Source: Thuidium tamariscinum
Lineage: Eukaryota; Streptophyta; Bryopsida; Hypnales; Thuidiaceae
Assembly (NCBI GenBank): GCA_947034885.2
Contig: OX344749.2
Span: 52,481,682-52,545,681, forward strand
Direction: 5' to 3'
Length of the DNA stretch: 64,000 nucleotides
Shown: in pieces, positions 23,351-34,100 of the stretch
How positions within the stretch are numbered: the first letter of the stretch is position 1
Layout of the letters: every line of letters begins with the position of its first letter
Notes under the pieces: generated by a model
Databases searched by the model: none
What the model was told of the DNA's origin: nothing
Seen by the model: the letters and a program-made list of their open reading frames with translations, nothing else
Program-made: the position numbers and the translations under genes

Positions 23351-24356
23351 TGAAGGAAATTGACTACTGACGGTGGAACTCGTTTTGGTAGTGGAGTAGG
23401 CCCGGCGTTTCAAGGTTGAAATTGCTGATTTATTGTTGATTGGGTAAACCCAGTTTCCATGTCATTATGGTTGAAACATGTTGTAGTCTCTCTCATGTTC
23501 ATTATATACACATTTTTGTACCCAAATTTCTCGCAGATTGCAAGCATAATATGTAGAAATTGAACTGCATTTTTCTTTTTGAAATTCTAAAAGAAAATCT
23601 CTCATTTGAATGTCCAAGTTGGTCACGACGTTCGGCGAATCACTTTGGCAAATCTCGATCTTGACTGCGGTGCTCAACCCTGAACTCAGCCATTGTTTAA
23701 TTCTGCTCAGAATTTTGAGGATGTCGTCTTCTAAAGGCGGACTCTTCCAAATTTTCGTTGAACAGGAATTACTTGAGGTTTCACTTCGCAGTGGATCGGG
23801 TCGAGACAGCGGACCCCTCTCGATCATAATTTCCCTGACGAAGGGGGTAAGAATCGTTACCCTTGTCTGACTGATCGAGTACCCCTCGAACTGCCCTTTG
23901 GAACCCCTGGCTAGCGCCATTGTAACCGCAGCGGTTACACAGCCCAGACCTCCACTGGGAAGGATAAATCAATGCGATGGTGGCTCAGAAGTTGGTTATG
24001 CAACTTGGAGAGAGTTGGTTATGTTTCATTGCATCGGTTTATCTCTCCAACCCATGTGATTGTGTGTGGACATTCGTGGAACACAAATTCATCGATTCGA
24101 TCAAGCACGGTCTCCTCGATCTTTACAATTAAAGTCTCTTGGTAGGAATTCCAACATAGTTGCAGCCTTCAATTCTCGATCTCTTGATTGTGGGAATGAG
24201 TTGTAGATGCATTGAAGGGAAGGGGGGTTGACCAGCTACAGTGCTACTCCTACTGAATTTTTCTATTCTCGACCTGAGCAGGTTTTCATTGCATGAGTCA
24301 GGATTGGGTAATGAATCCATCTTTCACGAACATGATGAAGCTTGAATTCCTCGACC
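23351..24356. other. Intergenic DNA downstream of the hAT insertion
   Basis: Host flank of the hAT target site. A 151-codon minus-strand frame (23,920-23,465) is open, but it resembles no family I recognise and lacks a clear start context, so it is not called. No tRNA or other RNA gene is visible. Confidence 0.4.
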
Positions 24357-24599
24357 ATGATCGGTTGGTCAGCTTGCGAGAGAGCTGATTTACTGGTGAA
24401 GCTGCTGCTGCTGCTGCTGTTGGGGATGATCACGGTGGTCACATCCAGCGTCACAAGCACCACCTCCAATGCTCTGAAAATGAATTCTTCTCTCAGCCCT
24501 GCCCATGGTCGACTATTTCAGACTTCCAACCGGAGGGGTGGAACTCTATTCTTCAAAACTCATTGTGTGCATGATTGGAATCGTTTCTTTGTTGGCTAG
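24357..24599 (+). CDS. Short ORF with a strong signal peptide
   Basis: An 80-codon ORF from ATG 24,357. It starts MIGWSACERADLLVKL, followed by a run of seven leucines encoded partly by a CTG repeat (about 24,400-24,420) and the segment GMITVVTSSVTS, a textbook signal peptide with a likely cleavage near residue 32. The rest is Ser/Arg-rich with only one cysteine (near residue 70) and no recognised domain. It lies 1.05 kb upstream of, and on the same strand as, the STIG1-like ORF that lacks a signal peptide. It may be the displaced N-terminal part of that gene, or an independent secreted peptide. No convincing donor site was found to link them. Confidence 0.4.
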   Translation: MIGWSACERADLLVKLLLLLLLGMITVVTSSVTSTTSNALKMNSSLSPAHGRLFQTSNRRGGTLFFKTHCVHDWNRFFVG

Positions 24600-25407
24600 C
24601 ATTGCAATGAACGCGTGAAAACGCCACTGCATTGCTCAGATGATCGTAAGAAATAGAATTCTTGGTTTGGAATGAGTGCAGAATTTATTGCACTTCCGTC
24701 CAAGTTTCGATAAGCAAATGGTCATTGATGTGTAGGTCGTACTTGCCCTGTAGATTAGCTGTGTATCCTGCCCATTCTGAGCTCAATTTCAAAATAGGTC
24801 TGAGCAGAAAAAAGACCTGAGCTCATAATTGGTGACCATGTGGTGATGGACAGAGAAGGCTATTATGGGGTACCTATCAGTCTTCAAGAGCCGCATTCGC
24901 TAACTAAGTCCAAATGGTTGAGTTCATAGAATTATCTCGAATGGATTCCCTGGAGCAAGATTTTTATTTTTCTCTTCTTCTGGTCAACATTAATGAAAAA
25001 GACATTAATCCCCCCTGCATTCCTAGCCTATGGCCATCAAACATTTAAACTGATACTGGATGTTGAAGGCCTAGCTAAAGAAGTACATATGAATTTCAGT
25101 GGGTGGGCTATACAATAATTCCCGCATGTTTGAGCAAAGGACATAACATTCTTGAAAGCTTTCTATTTGTCGCATGAACATGTCTCTTTGGTAAAGAATA
25201 TGCGTTATTGCTATCTACTTGTAAGCTTTTTGAAAGAAGAATGAGCGGTAGAGAGGCTTGCAATCGGGGGATCTTGACTCTTCAGTCTTGCTTCACAAGG
25301 GACCCGCCGCGTCCCACGTTGTTTCAAAGTCACTGTGTCCTTGCTTCGATCGGGGCTTGATTGAGATTCATGGTGCAGTTGGCAGGTTTTCAACTCCCGA
25401 ATTGGAG

Positions 25408-25713
25408 ATGAAACCAAAACCTGCAAACGCCAGGCGACTCTCGGGACAACAGTTTTGCAGATGGAAGCAAGAAATGTGCGAACAGGAGCCCATCAGCTTC
25501 CTGTTGGGGCCGGACTGCTGCAACTTCGCCTGCACCAACGTGAAGACCGATATCTTCAATTGCGGATCGTGTGGACGCATTTGCTTCTTCGGAAGCATCT
25601 GTTGCAATGGGGATTGTGTGGACATGTTCAATGATGTTAACCATTGTGGGTCTTGCCTCAATAGTTGCGCATCGGGATCCTCGTGCCAGTATGGAATCTG
25701 TGGGTACCCATGA
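25408..25713 (+). CDS. STIG1-family cysteine-rich protein, N-terminus incomplete
   Basis: From ATG 25,408 to TGA 25,711 it encodes 101 residues. The C-terminal part carries the Stig1 cysteine pattern: GPDCCNFACTNV, NCGSCGRIC, ICCNGDCVDMFND, NHCGSCLNSC, SSCQYGICGY. Stig1 proteins are small secreted apoplastic proteins of land plants (the founding member comes from stigmas), normally with an N-terminal signal peptide and about 130-150 residues. The frame is open upstream to about 25,252, but there is no ATG and no hydrophobic stretch there, so the secretion signal is missing from this exon. Either an upstream exon supplies it (candidate at 24,357) or the copy is a 5'-truncated pseudogene. Confidence 0.75.
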   Translation: MKPKPANARRLSGQQFCRWKQEMCEQEPISFLLGPDCCNFACTNVKTDIFNCGSCGRICFFGSICCNGDCVDMFNDVNHCGSCLNSCASGSSCQYGICGYP

Positions 25714-26970
25714 TCGATCGATCTTGCCGACGCAGCTCCGGTGAGAGAAGCTCGAATGGATCGCAATCTCATGCCGTTTTAACTCTAGCTGCTTAATTAA
25801 TAATTAACACGTGTGCGTTCTTTGGACATTGTAGGAATAGTTATGAATTTTTTGAAAGTGTTGGTTTATAGGTGTATTCAAAATTAAGGCTTGAGATTGA
25901 AAGTTAGGATCATGTTGTTTACATTTTAGGCAAGAATTTGTAGGAGTTGCTTTGAGACTTGGGTGGTAATGAGGTGTGTTTACTTAAAGGGGTATTATTG
26001 TTGTAAGGTCTCTCGGTCCTTAGTTCTTCTGTCATTATTTGACTTCAAGGTCTCTAGACAAGGTATGTAGAGAATAAATTATGTAACTATTTGATATTTG
26101 TGATTTTATTTGTATCTATTTGTGGAGTAGAGAATCATAACCTTTTTTCATATTCATTGTATTATTTGATTATTGATTGAAAAGAATTGAAAAGAATTCA
26201 ATTTCCTTTGTTTGAACCATTTCATATACTTTAAAAATATATTTAAAATATATATTTGGATTTAAATATTAATCTACTAATAAAATAAATGCATTAGAAA
26301 TTGTTCAACAATGAATGGTTTATTTAATCTAAATATAAGTTTCAAAATGGGCTATATATAAACTTGAAAAATGAAAGGAATTTGTTGATCAAAAGAAAAA
26401 AAAAATCTAATTAAAAAATCTATATTCACATATAGATGATTGTATGTGTAAAATTTGGGATCATTGTAGGTATATACATATACATTTGATGCCCCCAAAT
26501 TATGTGTCAAAACACTTGTATAATTACCAATTCAATTCAACAATAATATTTAAAATAATTTAATCACAAGAACCATTCTCAAGCGTTACAAGTATCATGG
26601 CAAGGATTATTGTATATATTATATGAACTTTGTTTACAATTGTGAACGTAACAATTTAACATTTTTGGAACATTTTTTGTTTTACTTCTAAGTTGAATAT
26701 TTGGTGGTGCTCATATAAACAAACACTACAAGCACAAAACTAAATAGGATGATTGTAATTTGAGCAAGTTCTCCAAAGTATGCTATAATAAGTTTATCCA
26801 ATAGAAATAATCTTTTTGTACAATGTGTAATATATAAGACATTGAATTTATTGCATTGTTGTATTCAATGTCCAAAAATTTTGACTTTGACCTTAAACAA
26901 CTTTTGTATATCATCATACTACTAAAATCATAACTCCCTCTCTAATATCACAAATGTTACCATTACATTA
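25714..26970. other. AT-rich intergenic DNA
   Basis: Strongly AT-rich, with no ORF above background and no recognised RNA gene. I see nothing specific here beyond possible 3' UTR of the STIG1-like ORF in the first 300 bases. Confidence 0.4.
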
Positions 26971-27247
26971 GAGGAGATTCGAGGGCAACAGGAGCCTGCG
27001 AAAGCCCTGTTCCCCGAATTGTTCCCGATCAGTAATTAATTAATTTTTTTTTTCAAAAAAAAAAAAAAAAAAAGTTCGTCCTGAAATGCAAAAAAAAGTC
27101 CAAAAAAATTATTTTTTTTCAAAAAAAAATCGGTGACGTGGCACACTCTCGACCACGTCAGCACAGGACAGTTCCGCATTCCTGCGGCAGATTCCTACAT
27201 TCACAGCTTCGGGAACTCATAGTCTCCCGTTGCCCTCGAATCTCCTC
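26971..27247. mobile_element. 277-bp MITE with long terminal inverted repeats
   Basis: The left end begins GAGGAGATTCGAGGGCAAC and the right end, read on the minus strand, is identical for the first 19 bases. It is flanked by TTA on the left and TAA on the right, which fits a TA target duplication (Stowaway/mariner type) better than a 3-bp one. The middle has long A and T runs, plus an inner inverted pair GTGGC/CCACGTC. A diverged second copy lies at 53,817-54,101. There is no coding capacity. Confidence 0.75.
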
Positions 27248-28779
27248 TAATGATACTAGGGACTGGTGCTTGGTATGCTATGCATTCACTGTATCACGTA
27301 TTAATAAAAAAATTTACATATTTGAATAGAATGCCTGATATTGATTTCAATAAGTCCTTAAAATAATCATTTTAAGTATTTTATAAGAATTTTTTCAATC
27401 ATGAATACATGGAAATCTTATTGTCACACAATGTGATATTACAGAAAAGGAGTAGCAATTTGCAATCACTTTTGTAATATCACTTTTTACAAAGAGTGAT
27501 ATTATAAAAATAATGTAGTTGTTGCAATGAAGGTGATATTAAAGAGGATCCACAAGAAGATATAATAGAGGTAGCAAATCCATTGGTTTTCTTGGCTTAA
27601 CACTTCTTTGCGCTTCTATGATTTAGTGCTTTTGTGAGATTTGAGCTTTCATGATATCAACTCTCTAAATTCTAATGATGATTGCATAGCATAGCAAGCA
27701 CCAACTGCTAGTATAATACTAAAATCTCAATTTTGAACCTCAAGTAAAATAAGGATGTGCAATACCAATTTGTTTATATTCAATTAATGATAGAATCCAT
27801 TCTTCAATTGAGGTTTTTTTTAAAGTTTACTAGTATGTTTGAAGAAATTCATTAGTTACCCCAAATTCATCATATCAATCATAAATAAATGTTGTCTCTT
27901 AGAAACTCAAGTATTACTTTGAATGAATGAGGAGGTATTTGAACAAAACATAGGTATGGGAAGCCCTTTCACCATGGCATTGCTAACCATCCTAAACTTG
28001 GATCATAGGAGTGAATTAGTTTATTTACAAAGAGTCATCAATTTGGCTTAGAAAGTTGCAACACTAGGAACTTTGGCTTTAAAGGACCTCCCAACATAGG
28101 TTAATAATGTTATGTGTTCATCACTCAAAACATATGGGCCCTAGAGAGCTGAAGGATAAAAATATAAAACTTTATTGCATGCTAAAAATTACTTGATTAA
28201 CACTCACTATCTTAGTTTGTGTTGGAAGTACATACTTGAAGGTTTGATTTGGCGCTTAAGGTGCTCAAATTGAATTTCCGTGTCAAATTCTCAACAATCC
28301 ATGTCACCTTACACCATTCACAAAATAACATGTGGCCCTTTTTTCCTTTTTTCTTTATTACAAAAATGACATAAATTATGGTGAATCTCACCTTTAGATA
28401 GTGTATTCAAGGGCTTTTCTTTTCATTTTTGAAGAAGTGCCATAGTGGCAATATAACATGTTATAATGGTCCTCCAAATTGCAACATTCATCTACTTATT
28501 GGATGTATAGAATGTTTTCATTCACAATTAGGCAATTTCATCTAATATTTTTTTAATTTCAAAGTTGTCTGGCAATTTCATCCAAATTTTTTAACATTTT
28601 TTAGTCAAATTATTTTTTGTGGTACAATCTGGAACAACCCAAAAGAAAAAAGAAAAAAAGCCCTGGTATATTCCGTATTAACAGAAAGCTCCAGTCCGGC
28701 AAGTTGTTGTGATGATGGGATGTCAAATAAACTTACCAGTAAGTTACTTACTGTATTGTACAGTACAGTACTGTACCCT
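27248..28779. other. AT-rich intergenic DNA
   Basis: No gene signal. There is a palindromic GTACAGTACAGTACTGTAC run near 28,757-28,775, just outside the following repeat copy. Nothing else was recognised. Confidence 0.4.
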
Positions 28780-29502
28780 GAAACGCTGGGCCTATGACCA
28801 CTGGTTTCAGGCCACACTGTCTGTCACTCAGTTTGTTATCATTTTGTAACCAGATGTGTATGAAAATTTTTATTTTTGTTTTTCAGAGATGAAACTGCAT
28901 GTCCTCTGTAATTCACAGAAATTTCAGATTTTTTTGGAGGAAATTGTATTTTATGAATTTTTTGGAAGAAAATTTGAAGAAAAAATCATATCAAACAAAA
29001 AATTACCTCAAAAAATCTAAAAATTTCACCATGTGTGAAAATTATAGTGAAAGTCATCATGGTATAAACTAATTTTCCGTGTATATCTATAATTAGAATG
29101 CAATGGACATTGAAAATACGGCCAAAGTTCAAACTGCAATAAAATATTTAATTTTACGAATTTTTCCAAATTTTCAATTGGAGAATAAACTAGAGTAGAA
29201 GACCTCCATTTCATTAGTTGGGCTCACATTTAAAAAATGTCGTTTTCAAGGAGAAATTTCAGATCCACTCAATTCCTCAAAATACACTAAAATGGCGAAT
29301 TTTGCCATCTGTTTTTCTTAATTACTTCTCAACTACATGAAAGAAAACATCAATTTCACTAAAAATTCAATTGGACACTCTTCATAGCTCAACATGAAAC
29401 ATCATTGGAAAAAAAATGGGTGGAAAAACTACTATCGAGGCCTTTTGCTAGCCCAATGAAGTGAGCCAAAAGCCACAAAATGGCACTGCCGGCACTTAGG
29501 GC
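28780..29502 (-). mobile_element. TTAA-family non-coding repeat, copy B
   Basis: Reverse-complement relative of 1,372-2,097 along its whole length. Its outer end reads, on the minus strand, GCCCTAAGTGCCGGC immediately after TTAA (29,503-29,506), matching CCCCTAAGCGACGCC of copy A. The inner end (CCTATGACCACTGG, about 28,790) matches copy A's CCTATGACCACTAG, but the flanking TTAA is degraded there. Non-coding. Confidence 0.6.
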
Positions 29503-32460
29503 TTAAGGTAGAACCACCCATGAGCAATCAATCCCCCATCTCCAACCTGTAGACTTCATTTAACTTATTTCCAATAAGGCTGGAACAGATTTCCAACTAG
29601 AGCTTGGAATGCATGTTTTCTTCTTTATCAAGGTTGGGACTAATAAGTTAAGTTCATAACACATGTCCCAAAGCTAGTGAACAAGTAAGAAAGAAGTAAT
29701 GAATAGGAATGGAGTTCTTTTATGGTTGTAATTGAAAGAGTCTACACATTGGCAATAGATTTGCAACACTTTTGGCCTTTCAAAATTCATAGTAATTTCA
29801 GTTCATGTGATAAAATTACCAAATTTTTGCAATCCCCATCATTTTTATCTTCACACCTCTAAAAATATTTATTTTGTCTTATACTACACTAGATCATGTC
29901 TCAAATACCTTAAATGATCGGTTATAGGTGGTTCTACCTTACTTAGTAGTTGTTCCTTTTTAGGAATTGGAAAAAAATATACATTTGTCTCCAAGAGAAA
30001 TAGAAAATTAAGGTAAACTGGCCTATAACAAGCATAATTGTTTGGTTGACATTTTAAAAAGTTTTTATTTTATTTTTCTATATACAAATAAATGTGAGAA
30101 TTGGAGAGAAAAATTCAAATTTTATTTTCTTGACAAAGTAAAAATTTGTTATGAATTTTTTAATAGAATTGTCTAATTACCCCAAATTAGTCTTTGTATT
30201 ATCCAAAAACCACCCATAAGTGTACCCATATTAGTCATCTTACCACCTATAATAGTCACAATATTTCCTAACATGGCCATGACATAAAAAATTAGTTCTT
30301 GTAATGAATTTACACTAAAAAGGTGGAAGTTCCTAAAGCAATCTCTAATAGCTCCATCATCATCATCCAAGGCATTGATTTTGACGACTAACCAACCTAA
30401 TGAAGTCTATTTCTCATTTATTAGAGAAAGTTTTCCATATAAGATTGTAATAGGTGGTTTTCATAGTCTTTGCATTGGACAATTTGCTTGTCATAGGCTA
30501 ATTTACTTTCAATTCAAAATTTTATTTTCTCTATAACTTCACTCGGTTTGTGCCATATTGTAATTTATAAATAGCATTGGCACTCAAGTGCCTAATATTT
30601 AATTAAAGTCCAAGTGAAAGGTTAAGCAAGATTAAAATTTAATTTCTATTGTTAAGACAACCATTCAAAATTGAATAAGGTCTTGGTAATCTAATAAAGG
30701 TTTGGAGGTAATTTGTTCATAGAATATATGAAATACTTAGACACAATTGCCAAGAATGGCTAGCACATGTCTCCCCTAAAGGATATAATGATTTCTCTTC
30801 AATCAATTGTGATTTTCAAATATTATGCAAAATAAGACGATGCTTTTTAAAAAATGAGGCAAGAATTGTTATCATTGTCAAATTCTATTGAAGTTGCTAG
30901 TGAGGTATGGTGTTTTATAACATGGAAAGGTAAAATGATCCAAAGATTTTATTTTAATCATTTGTGATTAAAATATAAGAAATCTAATGTGGTCAAGAGA
31001 CTCCATGTCAAATTACAAATATTTAATTAATTTAAAATATTTTTGAAAAAATTAAGTGTTTTTAAATGTTTTAATAATTTTTAAAATTTTGGCTACCAAT
31101 GACTGATTCACTATATGGAAAATGGACTTGAAATTTTCTCCTAATGCCCTTAAATCTCATCTAATATAGACTTTGGCAAATTATACCTATCAAAGCTAAA
31201 TTTGGCCAATTGCATTTAAAATTTATATGTAATTAGCCAAATTTTGTCTTAGTTAGAATGATTTGCCAAAGCCTTTATAATTTGTGACTTTAACTTGCTT
31301 TAAAGTGGTTGTTCAAATTCTAAATTTGAATTTTCTTATGTTTATTCAAAGTACTTTTTGAATGCACTTTCAATGAAAGTAATTTCAAGTTTTAATTAAC
31401 TATGAGTCAAAAGTTAAAAATACATTCAAAGGGCTAATACACTGTTTGGATTGATGATGATGATGATGATACAATAATGAATCTACTTTCAATTACCAAC
31501 AAAAGCAATAAAAATTATGACTATTTAATAATTACCAACTATTTCAAATATTTATTCATATCTTTATAAGTTTGATTACTTCAACTTTTAAAGAACCAAG
31601 TGTCTTGATTGGCCCCAAAATGGGTCCTACATTTTCTTAGTAACTTTGAGCAAGTCATTTGAGATGAACCTTCTAAGATTTGATTATCTTTTATTGGCAC
31701 ATACAATCTTCTTTAGTCTTTTAATTATTGATTCTAGTTGTAAAGATTTCAACCTCCTCTAAGTATATTTTCGATGATATATTTATTAAAAATCATGAAA
31801 TATTACCTTTTATTTAGTCCATCCCTAGTTCATATCTTATTTAAAAGTACATTGGAATCCTTATTCAACTTGTATTTATGTTAAAATGACTAGAAGGTAT
31901 GATTCCATAGAATCTAGTTACATTTACTTGTTTTCTTCTTATACTATGATTTAGGTCCCACCCTTGTAAGAAATACTAGCTAGAACAATAGTTAGTGCAA
32001 TTCAATTGCATCTAAAAGGTTTCATCAACTTGAGTAGATGATTTTATTAAAATACATTCATAGGGACTTCATTAGGATAAAATACAAATGGGCAGAAATA
32101 TTGTAAAAATAAAAAAATTAGTAAAAATCATAACATAGTTTATATTATATACAATATATATTAGGAATGAGTCTCTTGCAAAGCAATAGTAATGTAACTA
32201 AAATATCCAAGATTCTTGTAGATGAATGAGTGACTATAATATTAGGTGAGAAATCATAGATGAAAAAGTGATCAATTTTTTAATAGAAAGGCATGACAAT
32301 ATTTTCATATATAAGGTAGGTGCACCCATAATGAATACTAGTAGAAACAAAATATGCTTACTAGTGTAAAATGAAAATAATTTCTATTGAATTTTATTGG
32401 CAAGTGAAAGGAGATTCCAATTACACTTTAACATGCATAAATCAATTAAACATTGTTTAA
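29503..32460. other. AT-rich gene desert
   Basis: About 3 kb without a supportable gene. It contains a short TGA/GAT trinucleotide run (31,452-31,470). No RNA gene or further element boundary was recognised. The last four bases (TTAA, 32,457-32,460) are the left target site of the hairpin element. Confidence 0.4.
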
Positions 32461-33196
32461 TCCCGAAAGCCCTGCGCTGTGTTTTTTAGCAACATAAGTT
32501 TTTGGGCAATTCACTACAAATGGAGTTTTGTTTTGTTTTTCTTTGAAATTTTTACACAAGATGTGCCCAAGGAGTATCTTTAAGTCCCAACAATTTTCAT
32601 AACTTTTGACTTTGTGATTAAAAATTTATGGTATGATATGTTGTTTTCTTTACTCAGTGGGCAGTTGAGGCAGCTGAAAAAACTTCTTTAAATTTTTAAA
32701 AAAAAAGTGAAATTTCAAATTGATTCTTTGGGTTTATACAGACATGGGAAGCTTTGAATCATTCCATTTGGATTAAGGAGTCTAAAGTTATGAGGAATTT
32801 TAGTTTGCGGATAGGTATAGTTTTCAAAGACTCGATACCTACCCACAAACTAAAATTCCTCATAACTTTAGACTCCTTAATTCAAATGGAATGATTCAAA
32901 GCTTCCCATGTCTGTATAAACCCAAAGAATCAATTTGAAATTTCACTTTTCAAAAAAAAGTTTTTTTAAAGAAGTTTTTTTAGTTGCCCAGGCTACCGAC
33001 CAAGTAAAGAAAACAACATATCATGCCATAACTTTTTAACCACAAAGTCAAAAGTTATGAAAATTGTTGGGCCTTAAAGGAACTCTTCAAGCACATCTTG
33101 TGTAAGAATTTCAAAGAAAAAACAAACAAACTCCATTTGTAGTGAACTACCCAAAAAACTTATATTGCCAAAAAACACAGCTCAGGGCTTTAGGGG
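32461..33196. mobile_element. 736-bp near-perfect hairpin (foldback) element flanked by TTAA
   Basis: The whole element is one inverted repeat: two arms of about 360 bp around a loop of about 11 bases centred near 32,828. TTAA lies directly at both ends (32,457-32,460 and 33,197-33,200). The termini are TCCCGAAAGCCCTG on the left and, on the minus strand, CCCCTAAAGCCCTG. The arms match almost perfectly near the loop and less well towards the ends. Non-coding. It belongs with the other TTAA/CCCTAAAG elements of this window. If transcribed it would fold into a long double-stranded RNA suitable for Dicer-like processing; that is inference. Confidence 0.88.
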
Positions 33197-33200
33197 TTAA

Positions 33201-34100
33201 ATGAGTTATGAAAATCAAAATAAGTATATTCAAAACCAATATTGGTCTCTCTTTTTCAACTTGTATATATTTTGTATTAATAATCTGTAGGTTTTAGTAT
33301 CCCTTTCTCGGTAAGAATCACATTTTGGGCAATGATAATTAAAGATGAATAAAAAGAAGACTATACTTAAATGCATTCAAGTAAAGAATGGAGCTTTGTT
33401 CCTAAATTTAAATAGCCTAAATTTTTTTGTTGAATCTAACTGAAAGTCAAAAAATAATATAAATAGTTCTTTTCTTAAACATTTATATGAATTTTCAAAT
33501 TGCTAAAAATAGGTGCATCCCAAAGTCCACCTAGGCTCTTATGAATAAAGGTTAGGGGTTGGTTTCACTGTCCGGGAATAAATTTTAGCTTAACCGGCTA
33601 AAATCCTACATTTTCTTGTACCAACAGGTTGCTTGGAGAATACTCTTGCCTAGGCCTCCAGAAATTAAAGAATATTCTTTTTTTTCCCTCTAAAATGATC
33701 GGTTTTTTTCCTAAAATTTTGAACTCCATTTGGAAATTCTGGATTTCAACCGACTAACTTGTAACTAAATGCCGGTACTCCCCGTTCATTGGTTGGTTTT
33801 CTAAAGGGAGCACAATTAAAATAGGTGCAATCGACTTGGATATTTTGACATGTTGATGACCAATGGAATCGATCATTTCTCCACCCCCATCAAATTTTGG
33901 GGTCCAAGAAAGCGTCCAGAGTCACCTTCTTCTTCCGTTGGACCTTGCTCCGTTTGCCGTTTGCCGTTTGCCGGGTGGCCTTGCCGGCGAAGCGCTTCCT
34001 GTCCAGGTGCATCCACTTCGTCTCTCCCGAGTCTCCTGCTGTTTCTGCTTCCGCACAGAATCGTCAACCCAATTTCTTGCCATGATTTGCAAATACCCAC
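33201..34100. other. Upstream region and probable 5' UTR of the DEP1-type gene
   Basis: AT-rich to about 33,840, then GC-richer from about 33,860, where the transcript leader probably starts. Small ORFs in the leader overlap in several frames and match nothing. No TATA box was assigned with confidence. Confidence 0.4.

Noticed and set aside
23465-23920. 151-codon minus-strand ORF as a host gene
   Set aside because: No recognisable domain, codon pattern or start context; left as intergenic.
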